Assembly (NCBI GenBank): GCA_963169045.1
Contig: CAUJDF010000091.1
Span: 124,001-188,000 of the forward strand
Origin: Myxococcota bacterium
GTDB lineage: Bacteria; Myxococcota_A; Bradymonadia; UBA7976; UBA1532
Length of the DNA stretch: 64,000 nucleotides
Direction of reading: 5' to 3'
Positions 1 through 7,745 of the stretch are shown one piece after another; positions within the stretch are counted from its first letter, which is position 1; each line of letters opens with the position of its first letter. The notes below the pieces were generated by a model. The model searched no databases, was not told the DNA's origin, and saw only the letters and a program-made list of their open reading frames with translations. The position numbers and the translations under genes were made by a program.

Positions 1-620
1 GCGGCGGCTGGGCGGCGCCCCAGCAGACCGTCGGCGCCGGCGGGGGCGGCGGCCACGCCGCGGCGGGCGGCGCGGGCGTCGCGTGCGGCGCCGACGACCG
101 CAACTACACGGTGTGGGACTCGAACGACGACGTGCCGCGGCCCATCGCCGCCCCGCCGGCGCGGTTCTCCGCGGGCGGCCCGGCGAACGGCGTCGCCGAC
201 TTCGCCGATTTTTCGCCGGGTTCCGGTGGCGGTAGCGGCGGCAACAACTACGACGGCGGCCCCAACGGCGTGGGCGGCGCGGGCGGCGCGGGCGGCGGCG
301 CGATCCGCGTCGTCGCCGGCGAGATCCTCGTGCAGGGCGAGATCCGCGCCGGCGGCGGCGCAGGCGAGCCGGGCCAGGCCGGCCAGTACGTCGGCGGCGG
401 CGGCGGCGGCGCGGGCGGCTCCATCTACCTCGTCGCGCCGGCGGTCGTCGTCGAGGGCGCGCTCCGGGCGCCGGGGGGAGCGGGCGCGGCGGGCACGAAC
501 GGGAGCGTCGGCGGTGCCGGCTCGCCGGGTCGCGTCCGCGTCGACGCGGCGGTGTTCGAGCCTCTCGGCGCCATCGATCCCGCGCCCGGCCTGGTGGGGG
601 TCCTGCCCTGCGATCGCTGA
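1..620 (+). CDS. C-terminal part of a Gly-rich protein (5' end outside the window)
   Basis: The reading frame is open from base 3 and ends at a TGA at 618-620, so the start lies upstream of the window. The visible 205 residues are built of Gly/Ala stretches alternating with short hydrophobic beta segments such as AIRVVAGEILVQGEIRAGGG and GSIYLVAPAVVVEGALRAPG. This alternation (Gly-rich loop, then a strand ending in an Arg/Val pair) is common in secreted repetitive proteins of myxobacteria and planctomycetes and suggests a stacked beta solenoid, which is inference. Two cysteines are seen, one near the 5' edge and one in the final residues. No enzymatic motif is visible and I do not assign a function. 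Twenty bases separate its stop from the next gene on the same strand. Confidence 0.75.
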   Translation, partial: GGWAAPQQTVGAGGGGGHAAAGGAGVACGADDRNYTVWDSNDDVPRPIAAPPARFSAGGPANGVADFADFSPGSGGGSGGNNYDGGPNGVGGAGGAGGGAIRVVAGEILVQGEIRAGGGAGEPGQAGQYVGGGGGGAGGSIYLVAPAVVVEGALRAPGGAGAAGTNGSVGGAGSPGRVRVDAAVFEPLGAIDPAPGLVGVLPCDR

Positions 621-640
621 ACGCGTGTATGCTCCGCGCC

Positions 641-2137
641 ATGAAGCGCATCGTCTGCTGGATGGGGCTGGGTCTTGCGGCCTGCGGCGGGGGTGCCTCC
701 GACGAGGCGCCGCCCGACGCGGACGCGGGCGCGCCGGCGCCGCGCGCGCCGACGGTCGTGCCCGGCGAGGTCGAGCCCATCGTGCTCGGCGTGTTCGCGG
801 CGGCCCGCGACGACGTGTGGTTCGTCGGCGGCGGGCAGGGGGCCCATGGTGGCCTGCTCGCGCACTTCGACGGGGTGGCCCTGCGGCGCGTGTCGGCGCC
901 GCCCGGCGGGCCGCTGTGGTGGATCTGGGGCGCCGACGCGAGCCGGCTCTGGGCCGTGGGTGAGCAGGGCCGCGTGCTCGCCCGCCGCGGTGAGGCGTGG
1001 GTGCCCGAGACCACCGGCCTCGACCCGGCGGCGCGCCTCTGGGGCGTGTGGGGCAGCGGCCCCGGCGATCTGTGGGCCGTCGGCGGATCGCTCGTGTTCG
1101 GCGGGCCCAAGGGGCTCGTCCTGCGCTCCACCGGCGACGGCACCTGGACGCGCCTCGAGGATCCGGCCCTGCCGGCCGACGCCAACCTGTTCAAGGTCTG
1201 GGGCAGCGGCCCGGACGACGTCTTCCTCGTCGGCGAGGCCGGCGTGACCCTCCGCTGGGACGGCAAGGCCCTGCGCCGCGTCGATGCGCCGTTCCCCGAC
1301 CAGCTCTTCACGGTGCATGGCCGCCCCGGCGGCCCGGTGCTGGCCGTCGGCGGCAACGCGGTCGGGCGCGCGGTGCGCTGGGAGAGCGGACGCTGGGTGG
1401 ACGACGCGCCGCCCCCGTCGGCGCCCTTCAACGGGGTGTGGGTCCGCGACGACGGCTCGGCCGTCGTCACCGGCGCCGACAGCACGATCCTCGAGCGGTC
1501 CGCGGCGGGGGCCTGGTCCCGGGTGCGCGTCGAGGGCGCCGACCGCATGACGGCCCGGATGACGTTCCACGCGGTCTCGGCGGCGGACGACCTCTGGGCC
1601 GTCGGCGGCGACCTGAACGTCGGCGCGCCGGGGGTCATCGTCACCGATCGGCGGCCGCTGCCGTCGCTCGACATCGGACCGGCGCCGGTGCCCGACGCCG
1701 GCGCGTCCACGCCGGACGCCGGGCCGGTGGACGCGGCCGTCGGCGACGCGCGGCCGGCGGACGCGGCGCTCGCCGACGCCGCCCCCGCGGACGCGACGCC
1801 GGTGGCCGACGGGACGCCTGTGGACGGCGGTCCCGTCCGGGATGCCGCGCCCTCGGACGCCGCCCCCGTCGACGCGACGCTCCCGGACATGGCCCCGCCC
1901 GACGTGGGCCCGCCGGCGGCGGGGCCGGGCGAGCCCTGCCCGATGGGCCTCTGCCAGGGCGACCTCCAGTGTATGCCGATCGCCTGGGACGGCTGGCAGC
2001 TGCGCTGCACCGAGCCCTGCGACGACGCGTCCGCGTGCGGCGCCTACGGGGCGGGCGCGTGTTGCGCGGCGCCGGGCCCGCAGCTCGTCCAGCGGCACTG
2101 CATCCCGCTCTTCGCCTATCCCGGCGGCTGCCCCTGA
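641..2137 (+). CDS. Predicted surface lipoprotein with beta-propeller repeats and Cys-rich C-terminus
   Basis: The start at 641 gives MKRIVCWMGLGLAACGGG, a short lipoprotein signal with the lipidated cysteine at residue 15; an in-frame ATG at 629 adds four residues and would push the signal inward. The protein has 498 residues. Residues 50-335 contain repeated blades with motifs like VWGSGPGDLWAVGG, LWAVGEQGRVL and VWGSGPDDVFLVGE, the pattern of large secreted propeller proteins in myxobacteria. Residues 350-425 are a low-complexity Pro/Asp/Ala linker, followed by about 75 residues with eight or more cysteines, probably disulfide-bonded. The role is unknown; a binding or scaffold function on the outer membrane is inference. 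Its 3' end overlaps the convergent exporter gene by 22 bases. Confidence 0.85.
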   Translation: MKRIVCWMGLGLAACGGGASDEAPPDADAGAPAPRAPTVVPGEVEPIVLGVFAAARDDVWFVGGGQGAHGGLLAHFDGVALRRVSAPPGGPLWWIWGADASRLWAVGEQGRVLARRGEAWVPETTGLDPAARLWGVWGSGPGDLWAVGGSLVFGGPKGLVLRSTGDGTWTRLEDPALPADANLFKVWGSGPDDVFLVGEAGVTLRWDGKALRRVDAPFPDQLFTVHGRPGGPVLAVGGNAVGRAVRWESGRWVDDAPPPSAPFNGVWVRDDGSAVVTGADSTILERSAAGAWSRVRVEGADRMTARMTFHAVSAADDLWAVGGDLNVGAPGVIVTDRRPLPSLDIGPAPVPDAGASTPDAGPVDAAVGDARPADAALADAAPADATPVADGTPVDGGPVRDAAPSDAAPVDATLPDMAPPDVGPPAAGPGEPCPMGLCQGDLQCMPIAWDGWQLRCTEPCDDASACGAYGAGACCAAPGPQLVQRHCIPLFAYPGGCP

Positions 2138-3480
2138 GCCGCGGCGGCCGCGGGCGCCGGACGTCCCGGCAGCGCCAGCGCCGCGCCCCACGCCAGGACG
2201 AGCGCCCCGCCGAACACCCACAACGACGTGACGTGCGCCGCCGTCTGCGCCGCCGCCGGCGCGTCGGCGTCGAGGCGCCCGAGCACGGCGATCCCGGCCA
2301 CGCCGCCGAGGTAACGCAGCGTCGAGATCGCGCCGCCCGCCGCGCCGCCCTGGGCCCGCGGCACCGCGCCCATCGCCGCCGCCTGTGACGGCGCGTTCGC
2401 CAGGCCGAAGCCCGCGCCCAGCAGGACGAGCCACGGCGCGGCCTCGATCGGCGCGCGCATCGCGGCGAGCCCGACCCCCAGCCCCGCGAGGCCGCCGAGC
2501 GACAGCGACGTCCCCGCGAGCGTCGTCACGCGCGCGCCGAGGCGGTCCGCGAGCCGCCCGCCGAGCGCCGACAGCACGACCATCGCGCCCATCATCACGA
2601 GCAGCGTCCGCCCCATCGCCGCGGACGTCGCGCCGTGAAGTCGTTGAAAGTACAGGGGAAGCTGGAAGAGGAGCGCGTACATCGCCAGGTTCTGCAGCGC
2701 GACGATCGCCGCGCCCGCCGAGAACGCGGACTGCCGGAACAGGCGCAGGTCGACGACCGGCGCGGGGGCCCGCCGCTCCCACATGCCGAACGTCAGCAGC
2801 AGGGCGGCGCCGCCGGCGAGCAGCGGCCATCGGGCGGCCTGCGCCTTGAGGCCGACGACGAGGGCGACCAGCCCCGCGGTGAGCAGCAGGGTGCCCGCCC
2901 AGTCGAAGCGCGGCGCCGGCCCCGCCTCCGCCCGCCGCGCCGGGAACCGCGCCAGGAACGCCGATGCGGCCACGAGCGGCAGCGCGGCGAGGAAGACCGC
3001 GCGCCAGCCGAACACGCCGACGAGGGCGCCGCCGAGCAGCGGCCCCACCGCCGCCGCCGCCGACATCGCCGCGCCGAAGCCCCCGAACGCCCGCCCGCGC
3101 AGCGCCGGCGGCACCTCGCTGCGCAGCACCGCGAAGGCGCACGGCACGACGAGCGCGCCGCCGGCGGCCATCAGCACGCGCGCGGCGATGAGCGCGGGCA
3201 GCGACGCCACCGCTGTCCCCAACAGTGACCCTGCCGCCAGCAGGCCCTGGCCGAGGCGCAGGGCCCGCCCATGGCCGTAAAGGTCGCCGATGCGGCCCCC
3301 GGGGCTCTGGCCCACGATGCCGACGAGCAGGTAGCTCGTGACGAGCCACTGCGTGAGGTCGGCCGGATCGCGCCCGAGCGCGCGGCCCAGGTCGTCGAGC
3401 GCGACGGCCATCATGGTGGATCCGAGGGGGGCGACGACGGCGGCGAGGCCGAGGGCGGTGATCAGGCGACCCGGGCTCAA
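2116..3480 (-). CDS. DHA2-family (EmrB/QacA-like) MFS exporter
   Basis: A 454-residue membrane protein with about 14 hydrophobic segments, including the two extra central helices (near residues 200-250) that separate the DHA2 drug:H+ antiporters from 12-helix MFS proteins. Motif A is seen as GGRIGDLYGHGRALRLG near residue 62, and the antiporter motif C as GPLLGGALVGVFGWRAVF near residue 143. I chose the TTG at 3480 because it overlaps the upstream stop as TTGA and has GGAG five bases before it; a GTG at 3510 would add ten polar residues. It is the last gene of a three-gene operon behind a split phosphotransferase-like enzyme, which suggests export of a compound that this enzyme makes or modifies. 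The substrate cannot be told from sequence. Confidence 0.85.
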   Translation of the reverse strand: MSPGRLITALGLAAVVAPLGSTMMAVALDDLGRALGRDPADLTQWLVTSYLLVGIVGQSPGGRIGDLYGHGRALRLGQGLLAAGSLLGTAVASLPALIAARVLMAAGGALVVPCAFAVLRSEVPPALRGRAFGGFGAAMSAAAAVGPLLGGALVGVFGWRAVFLAALPLVAASAFLARFPARRAEAGPAPRFDWAGTLLLTAGLVALVVGLKAQAARWPLLAGGAALLLTFGMWERRAPAPVVDLRLFRQSAFSAGAAIVALQNLAMYALLFQLPLYFQRLHGATSAAMGRTLLVMMGAMVVLSALGGRLADRLGARVTTLAGTSLSLGGLAGLGVGLAAMRAPIEAAPWLVLLGAGFGLANAPSQAAAMGAVPRAQGGAAGGAISTLRYLGGVAGIAVLGRLDADAPAAAQTAAHVTSLWVFGGALVLAWGAALALPGRPAPAAAAAQGQPPG

Positions 3481-4292
3481 CGACGCTCCAGCGTGGTGAT
3501 CGGGCGGCACTGTAACAGGAAGAGCTCGTCGCCGCGGAACGCGAACTCGAGGTCGCGGGCCGCGCCGAAGACGCGCTCGCAGTCGAGCGCCAGCGCGTGC
3601 AGGCGCGCGAGGCGGCGTGCGTCGAGGCAGGGCGCGAGGGCGAGGTGTGCGGGGACCGCCTCCTCGCGCGTGCGGCCGCCGGGGGCGCAGCGGATGGCCA
3701 GGTCCTTGTCGCCGGCGATGACTTCGAGGACCTCGCCCTCGGGTGTCAAGCGATATCGGTCGGGGGTGACGAGGCCGGCGACGACCGCCTCGCCGAGGCC
3801 CCAGGTCGCCTCGATGACGAAGGCGTGCGCGCCGGTGATCGGGTCGCGCGTGAACACCACGCCGGCGCACTCGGCGTCGACGAGGCGCTGCACGACGACC
3901 GCCATCTGCGGCGCGGCGCAAAGGCCGAGGCGGCGCCGGTAGGCGAGCGCCGCCGGCGCGGAGGCCGAGGCATACACCTCGCGCACGGCGTCGAGCAGCG
4001 CTTCGGGGTCGGTGACGTGCAGCCGTGTGGCGTGCTGACCGGCGAACGCGGCGCCGGCGCCGTCCTCGCCGACGCAGGAGGAGCGGACCGCGGCGGGCCC
4101 GGCGAGGCGGCCGTACGTCTCGAGGAGGGCCGCGCGCGCCGCGTCGTGGCCGGCGACGACGCGCTCCACGACGGCGGGGGCCAGCGCGAACCCGCCGGGC
4201 ACCGGCAGACCCGCGCGAAGAGCCGCCGCCAGCGCCGTCGCCTTGCCGCCGTACACCGGGTCGATCGCGGCGTGCAGCGCGACCGGCGTCAC
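3477..4292 (-). CDS. Stand-alone PEP-synthase/PPDK-type ATP-grasp subunit
   Basis: The 271 residues match the ATP-binding N-terminal part of phosphoenolpyruvate synthase, pyruvate phosphate dikinase and rifampicin phosphotransferase. Visible landmarks in order are VYGGKATALAAALRAGLPVP near residue 13, AVRSSCVGEDGAGAAFAG near 68, a Mg/ATP region with AGVVFTRDPITG near 148, EATWGLGEAVVAGLVTPDRY, and the closing FLLQCRPITT at the C-terminus. The family uses this domain to split ATP and pass a phosphoryl group to a mobile His domain, which is absent here but present in the gene just upstream. The ATG overlaps the upstream stop (ATGA at 4289-4292), so the two halves are probably made in equal amounts and form one enzyme. 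It is shorter than the usual ~320-residue domain. Confidence 0.85.
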   Translation of the reverse strand: MTPVALHAAIDPVYGGKATALAAALRAGLPVPGGFALAPAVVERVVAGHDAARAALLETYGRLAGPAAVRSSCVGEDGAGAAFAGQHATRLHVTDPEALLDAVREVYASASAPAALAYRRRLGLCAAPQMAVVVQRLVDAECAGVVFTRDPITGAHAFVIEATWGLGEAVVAGLVTPDRYRLTPEGEVLEVIAGDKDLAIRCAPGGRTREEAVPAHLALAPCLDARRLARLHALALDCERVFGAARDLEFAFRGDELFLLQCRPITTLERR

Positions 4293-5980
4293 GCGAGCAC
4301 CGTCACTTCGCCGGAGCCGCCGTCGACGCGCACCCGGGCGCCGTCGCGGATGACCTTCGTGCCCTCCGTCGTGCCCACCACCCCGGGGATGCCGTACTCG
4401 CGCGCCACGATCGCCGCGTGGCAGAGCTGGCCGCCGCGGTCGGTCACGAGGCCGCCGAGCAGCGGCAACACGACGTTGAACGTGGGCGACGTGGCCCGCG
4501 TGACGAGCACGTCGCCCGGCTCGATGCGCCCGAAGTCGTGCTCGCCGACCACGACGCGCGCCGTGCCCTCATAGGTGCCGGGGCTCACCGGCAGGCCGCG
4601 CACCGTCGTCGCCGAGACCTTCGCCGGCGGCTCGTCGAACAGCGCCGACAGGAAGACGTGCGTGGCGCGGTCCGCGCGGCGTGCGTGCGCCGGCAGCCAC
4701 GCCGTCGGCGGGGGCGGCGAGGGGGGCGCGCCGAGCCATCGCGGCGCGTCGGCCGTGGTCACCGTGCGGCGCCACTCGGCGCGCTCGCGCAGCTCGGCCG
4801 CCGTCGGCCCGCCGCGCCCGACGAGCAGCGCCTTCAGCTCGTCGAGATCGGCGTCCACGGCCAGCGCCGCGTCGTCGAGGCGGCCGCGCGCGACGAGGCG
4901 CCCGCCCGCGTCGAGCAGCGCCCGCCGCGTCAGGCCGAGCGCGAAGGACTCGGAGTAGAAGCCGCGCTCGTCGCGCAGTCGGTTGACGAAGCGCGCCTCC
5001 TCGAGCAGCGCGTCGAACGTGGCGCGGTGGGCCGCGGGCACGGCGTCCCGCACGCCGGCCACGCGCGCCGCCGTCGTGTCGGAAGCGGGCTTCGCGCCCG
5101 CCAGCGTGGCGCGGATCGCCTTGATCATGACCGCCGGCATCTCGAGCGTGAACGGATCGCACACGTCGTAGCCGAGCGCGCGGTAGCCGATGAGGTCGAC
5201 ATAGGCGCGCATGGCCGCGCCGGCCTCGCCGGGCGCCGTGAGCAACGCGGGCACGGCCTCGCCGGGCGGCAGGTCCAGCAGCGCCGTCGACGCGACGTCG
5301 TCGCGCAGGGCCGCCGCCAGCCGCTCGAGCTCGCCGGCGCCGATGCCCACCGAGATCTTCGACGAGCCGCGCACGCACTGGAGCAGGTCGGACACCGGCA
5401 GGTTCGTCCACTCGCGCGCATGGGCGAGGAAGTCGCCCATGGGCAGGCTGCAGTCGATCGTGAAGTGGTGGTGCTGCTCGACCATCCGCACGAGGTGCTC
5501 GAAGCAGGCGTCGAGGTGCCCGACGAGGGCCGCGTCGTCGAGCGCGGCGGGGTCGACGGCCTGCAGCGCCTTGTGCGCGCGGAGGGCCGACGGCTTGACC
5601 TCCGCGTCCCACCGCGAAAGCTCCGACCGCCAGCGCCGCTCGGCCATCGCCTGCGCCGACGTGCGCAGCCGTCGGCGGATGCCCGGGTGGAGCCGCGTCA
5701 GGAGCTGGAGCACGATCTTCGGCGGCGGCTTCACCGCGTCCGGCGGCGCGCCGAACGGCACCGCCCGCATGTAGGTGACGCCGTGCACGAAGGCCGGCAC
5801 GAGGTGGTCGAGCATCAGCCCGTACTTCGCGGTGCTGACCGAGAACCCCTTCGCGAAGCCCTTCACGCACGCGGCCTGGAAGAGGCGCGTCGCCGGGCGC
5901 GGGAAGTGTGTGCCCTCGATCTCCCACGCCCCCGGACCGGGCGCCGCGAACGCGCGCCCCTTGACCACCGTGCTCTGCAT
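4289..5980 (-). CDS. PEP-utilising mobile (His) domain protein, rifampicin-phosphotransferase-like substrate half
   Basis: A 563-residue protein. Its C-terminal ~90 residues are the swivelling phosphohistidine domain of PEP-utilising enzymes: VSPGTYEGTARVV, then LVTDRGGQLCHAAIVAREYG, with the expected phospho-acceptor at His521. The first ~430 residues are helical and resemble the central substrate region of rifampicin-phosphotransferase/PPS-like proteins rather than the TIM barrel of true PEP synthase; that comparison is from memory and less sure. Its ATP-grasp partner is encoded by the next gene, in the reverse of the usual ATP-grasp, substrate, His order. GGAGGGG lies upstream of the ATG. 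It is divergent from the tandem nucleotidyltransferases with 89 bases between. The substrate is unknown; an antibiotic or another small molecule is possible. Confidence 0.8.
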   Translation of the reverse strand: MQSTVVKGRAFAAPGPGAWEIEGTHFPRPATRLFQAACVKGFAKGFSVSTAKYGLMLDHLVPAFVHGVTYMRAVPFGAPPDAVKPPPKIVLQLLTRLHPGIRRRLRTSAQAMAERRWRSELSRWDAEVKPSALRAHKALQAVDPAALDDAALVGHLDACFEHLVRMVEQHHHFTIDCSLPMGDFLAHAREWTNLPVSDLLQCVRGSSKISVGIGAGELERLAAALRDDVASTALLDLPPGEAVPALLTAPGEAGAAMRAYVDLIGYRALGYDVCDPFTLEMPAVMIKAIRATLAGAKPASDTTAARVAGVRDAVPAAHRATFDALLEEARFVNRLRDERGFYSESFALGLTRRALLDAGGRLVARGRLDDAALAVDADLDELKALLVGRGGPTAAELRERAEWRRTVTTADAPRWLGAPPSPPPPTAWLPAHARRADRATHVFLSALFDEPPAKVSATTVRGLPVSPGTYEGTARVVVGEHDFGRIEPGDVLVTRATSPTFNVVLPLLGGLVTDRGGQLCHAAIVAREYGIPGVVGTTEGTKVIRDGARVRVDGGSGEVTVLA

Positions 5981-6069
5981 GCCCCACCCCTCCGCCAGTG
6001 ACGTCCAGGACCCATACGCCGCACATCATCGGCCGGATCACTCCGTCATTTGAAGTAGGCTGTTTGGCG

Positions 6070-6978
6070 ATGGAGCCCCGAATCCTCTACGAGACCGTCC
6101 ACGGGAGCCGCGCCTACGGCCTCGCGCGCGCCGGGTCCGACATCGACCACAAGGGGATCGTCGCCGGCCCGCCGGCCTGGTACTTCGGCTTCCGGCCGGC
6201 GCCGGAGCAGATCGAGACCGGGCCGGACCGCGTCCTGTTCGAGCTGCGCAAGTTCGTGCGGCTGGCGGCCAGCGGCAACCCGACGCTGCTCGAGGTGCTG
6301 TTCACCGATCCGGCGGACCACGTCGTCGTCGCCCCGGGCGGGGCGCGCCTGCTGGCCGAGCGCGACGCCTTCCTGTCGCGGCGCGTGGCCGAGAGCTTCG
6401 GCGGCTACGCGCTGGCGCAGCTCAAGCGCATCCGCACGCACCGGCGGTGGCTGCTGTCGCCGCCGGAGCGCCCGCCGACGCGCGCGGAGTACGGGCTGCC
6501 CGAGCAGGCGACGCTGCCGCGCGACCAGATCGGCGCCGCGGAGACGCTGCTCGAGCACGGCGAGGTGGATCTGCCGCCGAACTTCCTCGGACTGCTCGAG
6601 CGCGAGCGGCGCTATCGCGGCGCGAAGAAGCACTGGACCCAGTACCAGAAGTGGCTGCGCTCGCGGAACCCGCAGCGCGCCGCCCTCGAGGCCCGCTTCG
6701 GCTACGACACCAAGCACGCGCTCCACCTGGTGCGGTTGCTGCGCATGGGCGTGGAGATCCTCGAGCGCGGCGAGGTTCGCGTGCGGCGTCCCGATCGCGA
6801 GGAGCTCCTGGCCATCCGCGACGGCGCGTGGACCTACGACGAGCTGATGTCGCGGGCCCTCGCGCTCGGTGAGCGGGTGCGCGCGGCGGCGGCGACGTCG
6901 CCGTTGCCCGCCGAGCCGGACGAGGCGAAGCTCGATGCCCTCTGCATCGACATCCTGAGCGCGGAGGTCCGCCCGTGA
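6070..6978 (+). CDS. RlaP/YcgL-type nucleotidyltransferase (first of a pair)
   Basis: The 302 residues begin MEPRILYETVHGSRAYG. The N-terminus carries the polymerase-beta-like nucleotidyltransferase signature GSRAYGLARAGSDIDHKGI, with the metal-binding D-x-D pair in SDID. A later stretch, ELRKFVRLAASGNPTLLEVL, is typical of the RlaP (PF10127, Bacillus YcgL) family that has been linked by context to RNA repair. I chose 6070 over the longer frame from 5998 because homologous members begin just before this signature and the added residues look random. The next gene starts inside its stop (GTGA at 6975-6978). It probably transfers a nucleotide to RNA or a small molecule; no RNA ligase, RtcB or archease is nearby, so the substrate is unknown. 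Confidence 0.85.
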   Translation: MEPRILYETVHGSRAYGLARAGSDIDHKGIVAGPPAWYFGFRPAPEQIETGPDRVLFELRKFVRLAASGNPTLLEVLFTDPADHVVVAPGGARLLAERDAFLSRRVAESFGGYALAQLKRIRTHRRWLLSPPERPPTRAEYGLPEQATLPRDQIGAAETLLEHGEVDLPPNFLGLLERERRYRGAKKHWTQYQKWLRSRNPQRAALEARFGYDTKHALHLVRLLRMGVEILERGEVRVRRPDREELLAIRDGAWTYDELMSRALALGERVRAAAATSPLPAEPDEAKLDALCIDILSAEVRP

Positions 6979-7745
6979 CCGAACCCGATCTCGCGCTGGC
7001 GCGGCGCTTCCTTGCCGCCGAGCCGCCGCCCGGCCGTCTGTTGCTGTGCGCCGTCACCGGCAGCCACGCCTATGGCTTCCCGTCGCCCGACAGCGACCTC
7101 GACCTGAAGGGCGTGCACCTCACGCCGACGCGGGCGCTGCTGGGCCTCGACGACCCGGAGCCGACCCACGACCGCCTCACCGTCTTCGAGGAGGTCGAGT
7201 GCGATCTGACGACGAACGAGGCGAGGGCGGCGCTCCGTCTGTTGCTCGGCGGCAACGGCAACGTGCTCGAGCGGATCTGGTCGCCCTACCAGATGGTCGA
7301 GGGCCCCGACCTCGAGGCCTGGCGGCGTCTCGCCGCGGGGGCTCTCTCCAAACGATTCTTCAAGCATTACGGGGGGTACTTCGGCGGCATGTGCCGGCAG
7401 CACGCGCAGGATCCGCGCGCGAAGTCGCTGCTCTACACCTACCGCGTCGCGCTCACCGGCGCCCACCTGCTGCGGACGGGTGAGTGCGAGATGGACCTGC
7501 GCTGTCTGGCGCCGCGGTATGGCTTCTCCGAGGCGCTCGAGCTGGTCGCGCGCAAGCAGGCGTCCGCCGAGAAGAGCGCGCTCCCCGCCGACGAGGACGC
7601 GCGCCATCGCGCCAACTGGACGAAGCTCGAGGGGTTGCTGCAGCGCGCGCGAGACGAGTCGGCGCTGCCGGAGCACCCCGCAAACGCCGCCGCGTGCGAG
7701 GCGTGGCTCGTCGGGGCGCGCCTGCGCGATTTGTCGATCTGTTAA
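6975..7745 (+). CDS. RlaP/YcgL-type nucleotidyltransferase (second of a pair)
   Basis: A 256-residue paralogue-like neighbour of the preceding gene. It carries GSHAYGFPSPDSDLDLKGV near residue 33, with the catalytic D-x-D, followed by ECDLTTNEARAALRLLLGGN, the family's third acidic site and helix. The second half is helical with many charged residues, like other RlaP proteins. The GTG start at 6975 overlaps the previous stop as GTGA, so the pair is very probably translationally coupled and may form a heterodimer. The sequences differ widely outside the motifs, so this is not a recent duplication. Its TAA overlaps the stop of the convergent lipoprotein gene in the palindrome TTAA at 7742-7745. 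Confidence 0.85.
   Translation: MTEPDLALARRFLAAEPPPGRLLLCAVTGSHAYGFPSPDSDLDLKGVHLTPTRALLGLDDPEPTHDRLTVFEEVECDLTTNEARAALRLLLGGNGNVLERIWSPYQMVEGPDLEAWRRLAAGALSKRFFKHYGGYFGGMCRQHAQDPRAKSLLYTYRVALTGAHLLRTGECEMDLRCLAPRYGFSEALELVARKQASAEKSALPADEDARHRANWTKLEGLLQRARDESALPEHPANAAACEAWLVGARLRDLSIC

Noticed and set aside
2116-2137. Frameshift or pseudogene from the overlap of two gene ends
   Set aside because: Both genes have intact ends; 3' overlaps of a few to about twenty bases are common in this dense genome.
6070-7745. A full RNA-repair operon
   Set aside because: No RtcB, archease, RNA ligase or kinase/phosphatase gene is near; the only support is the RlaP family name.
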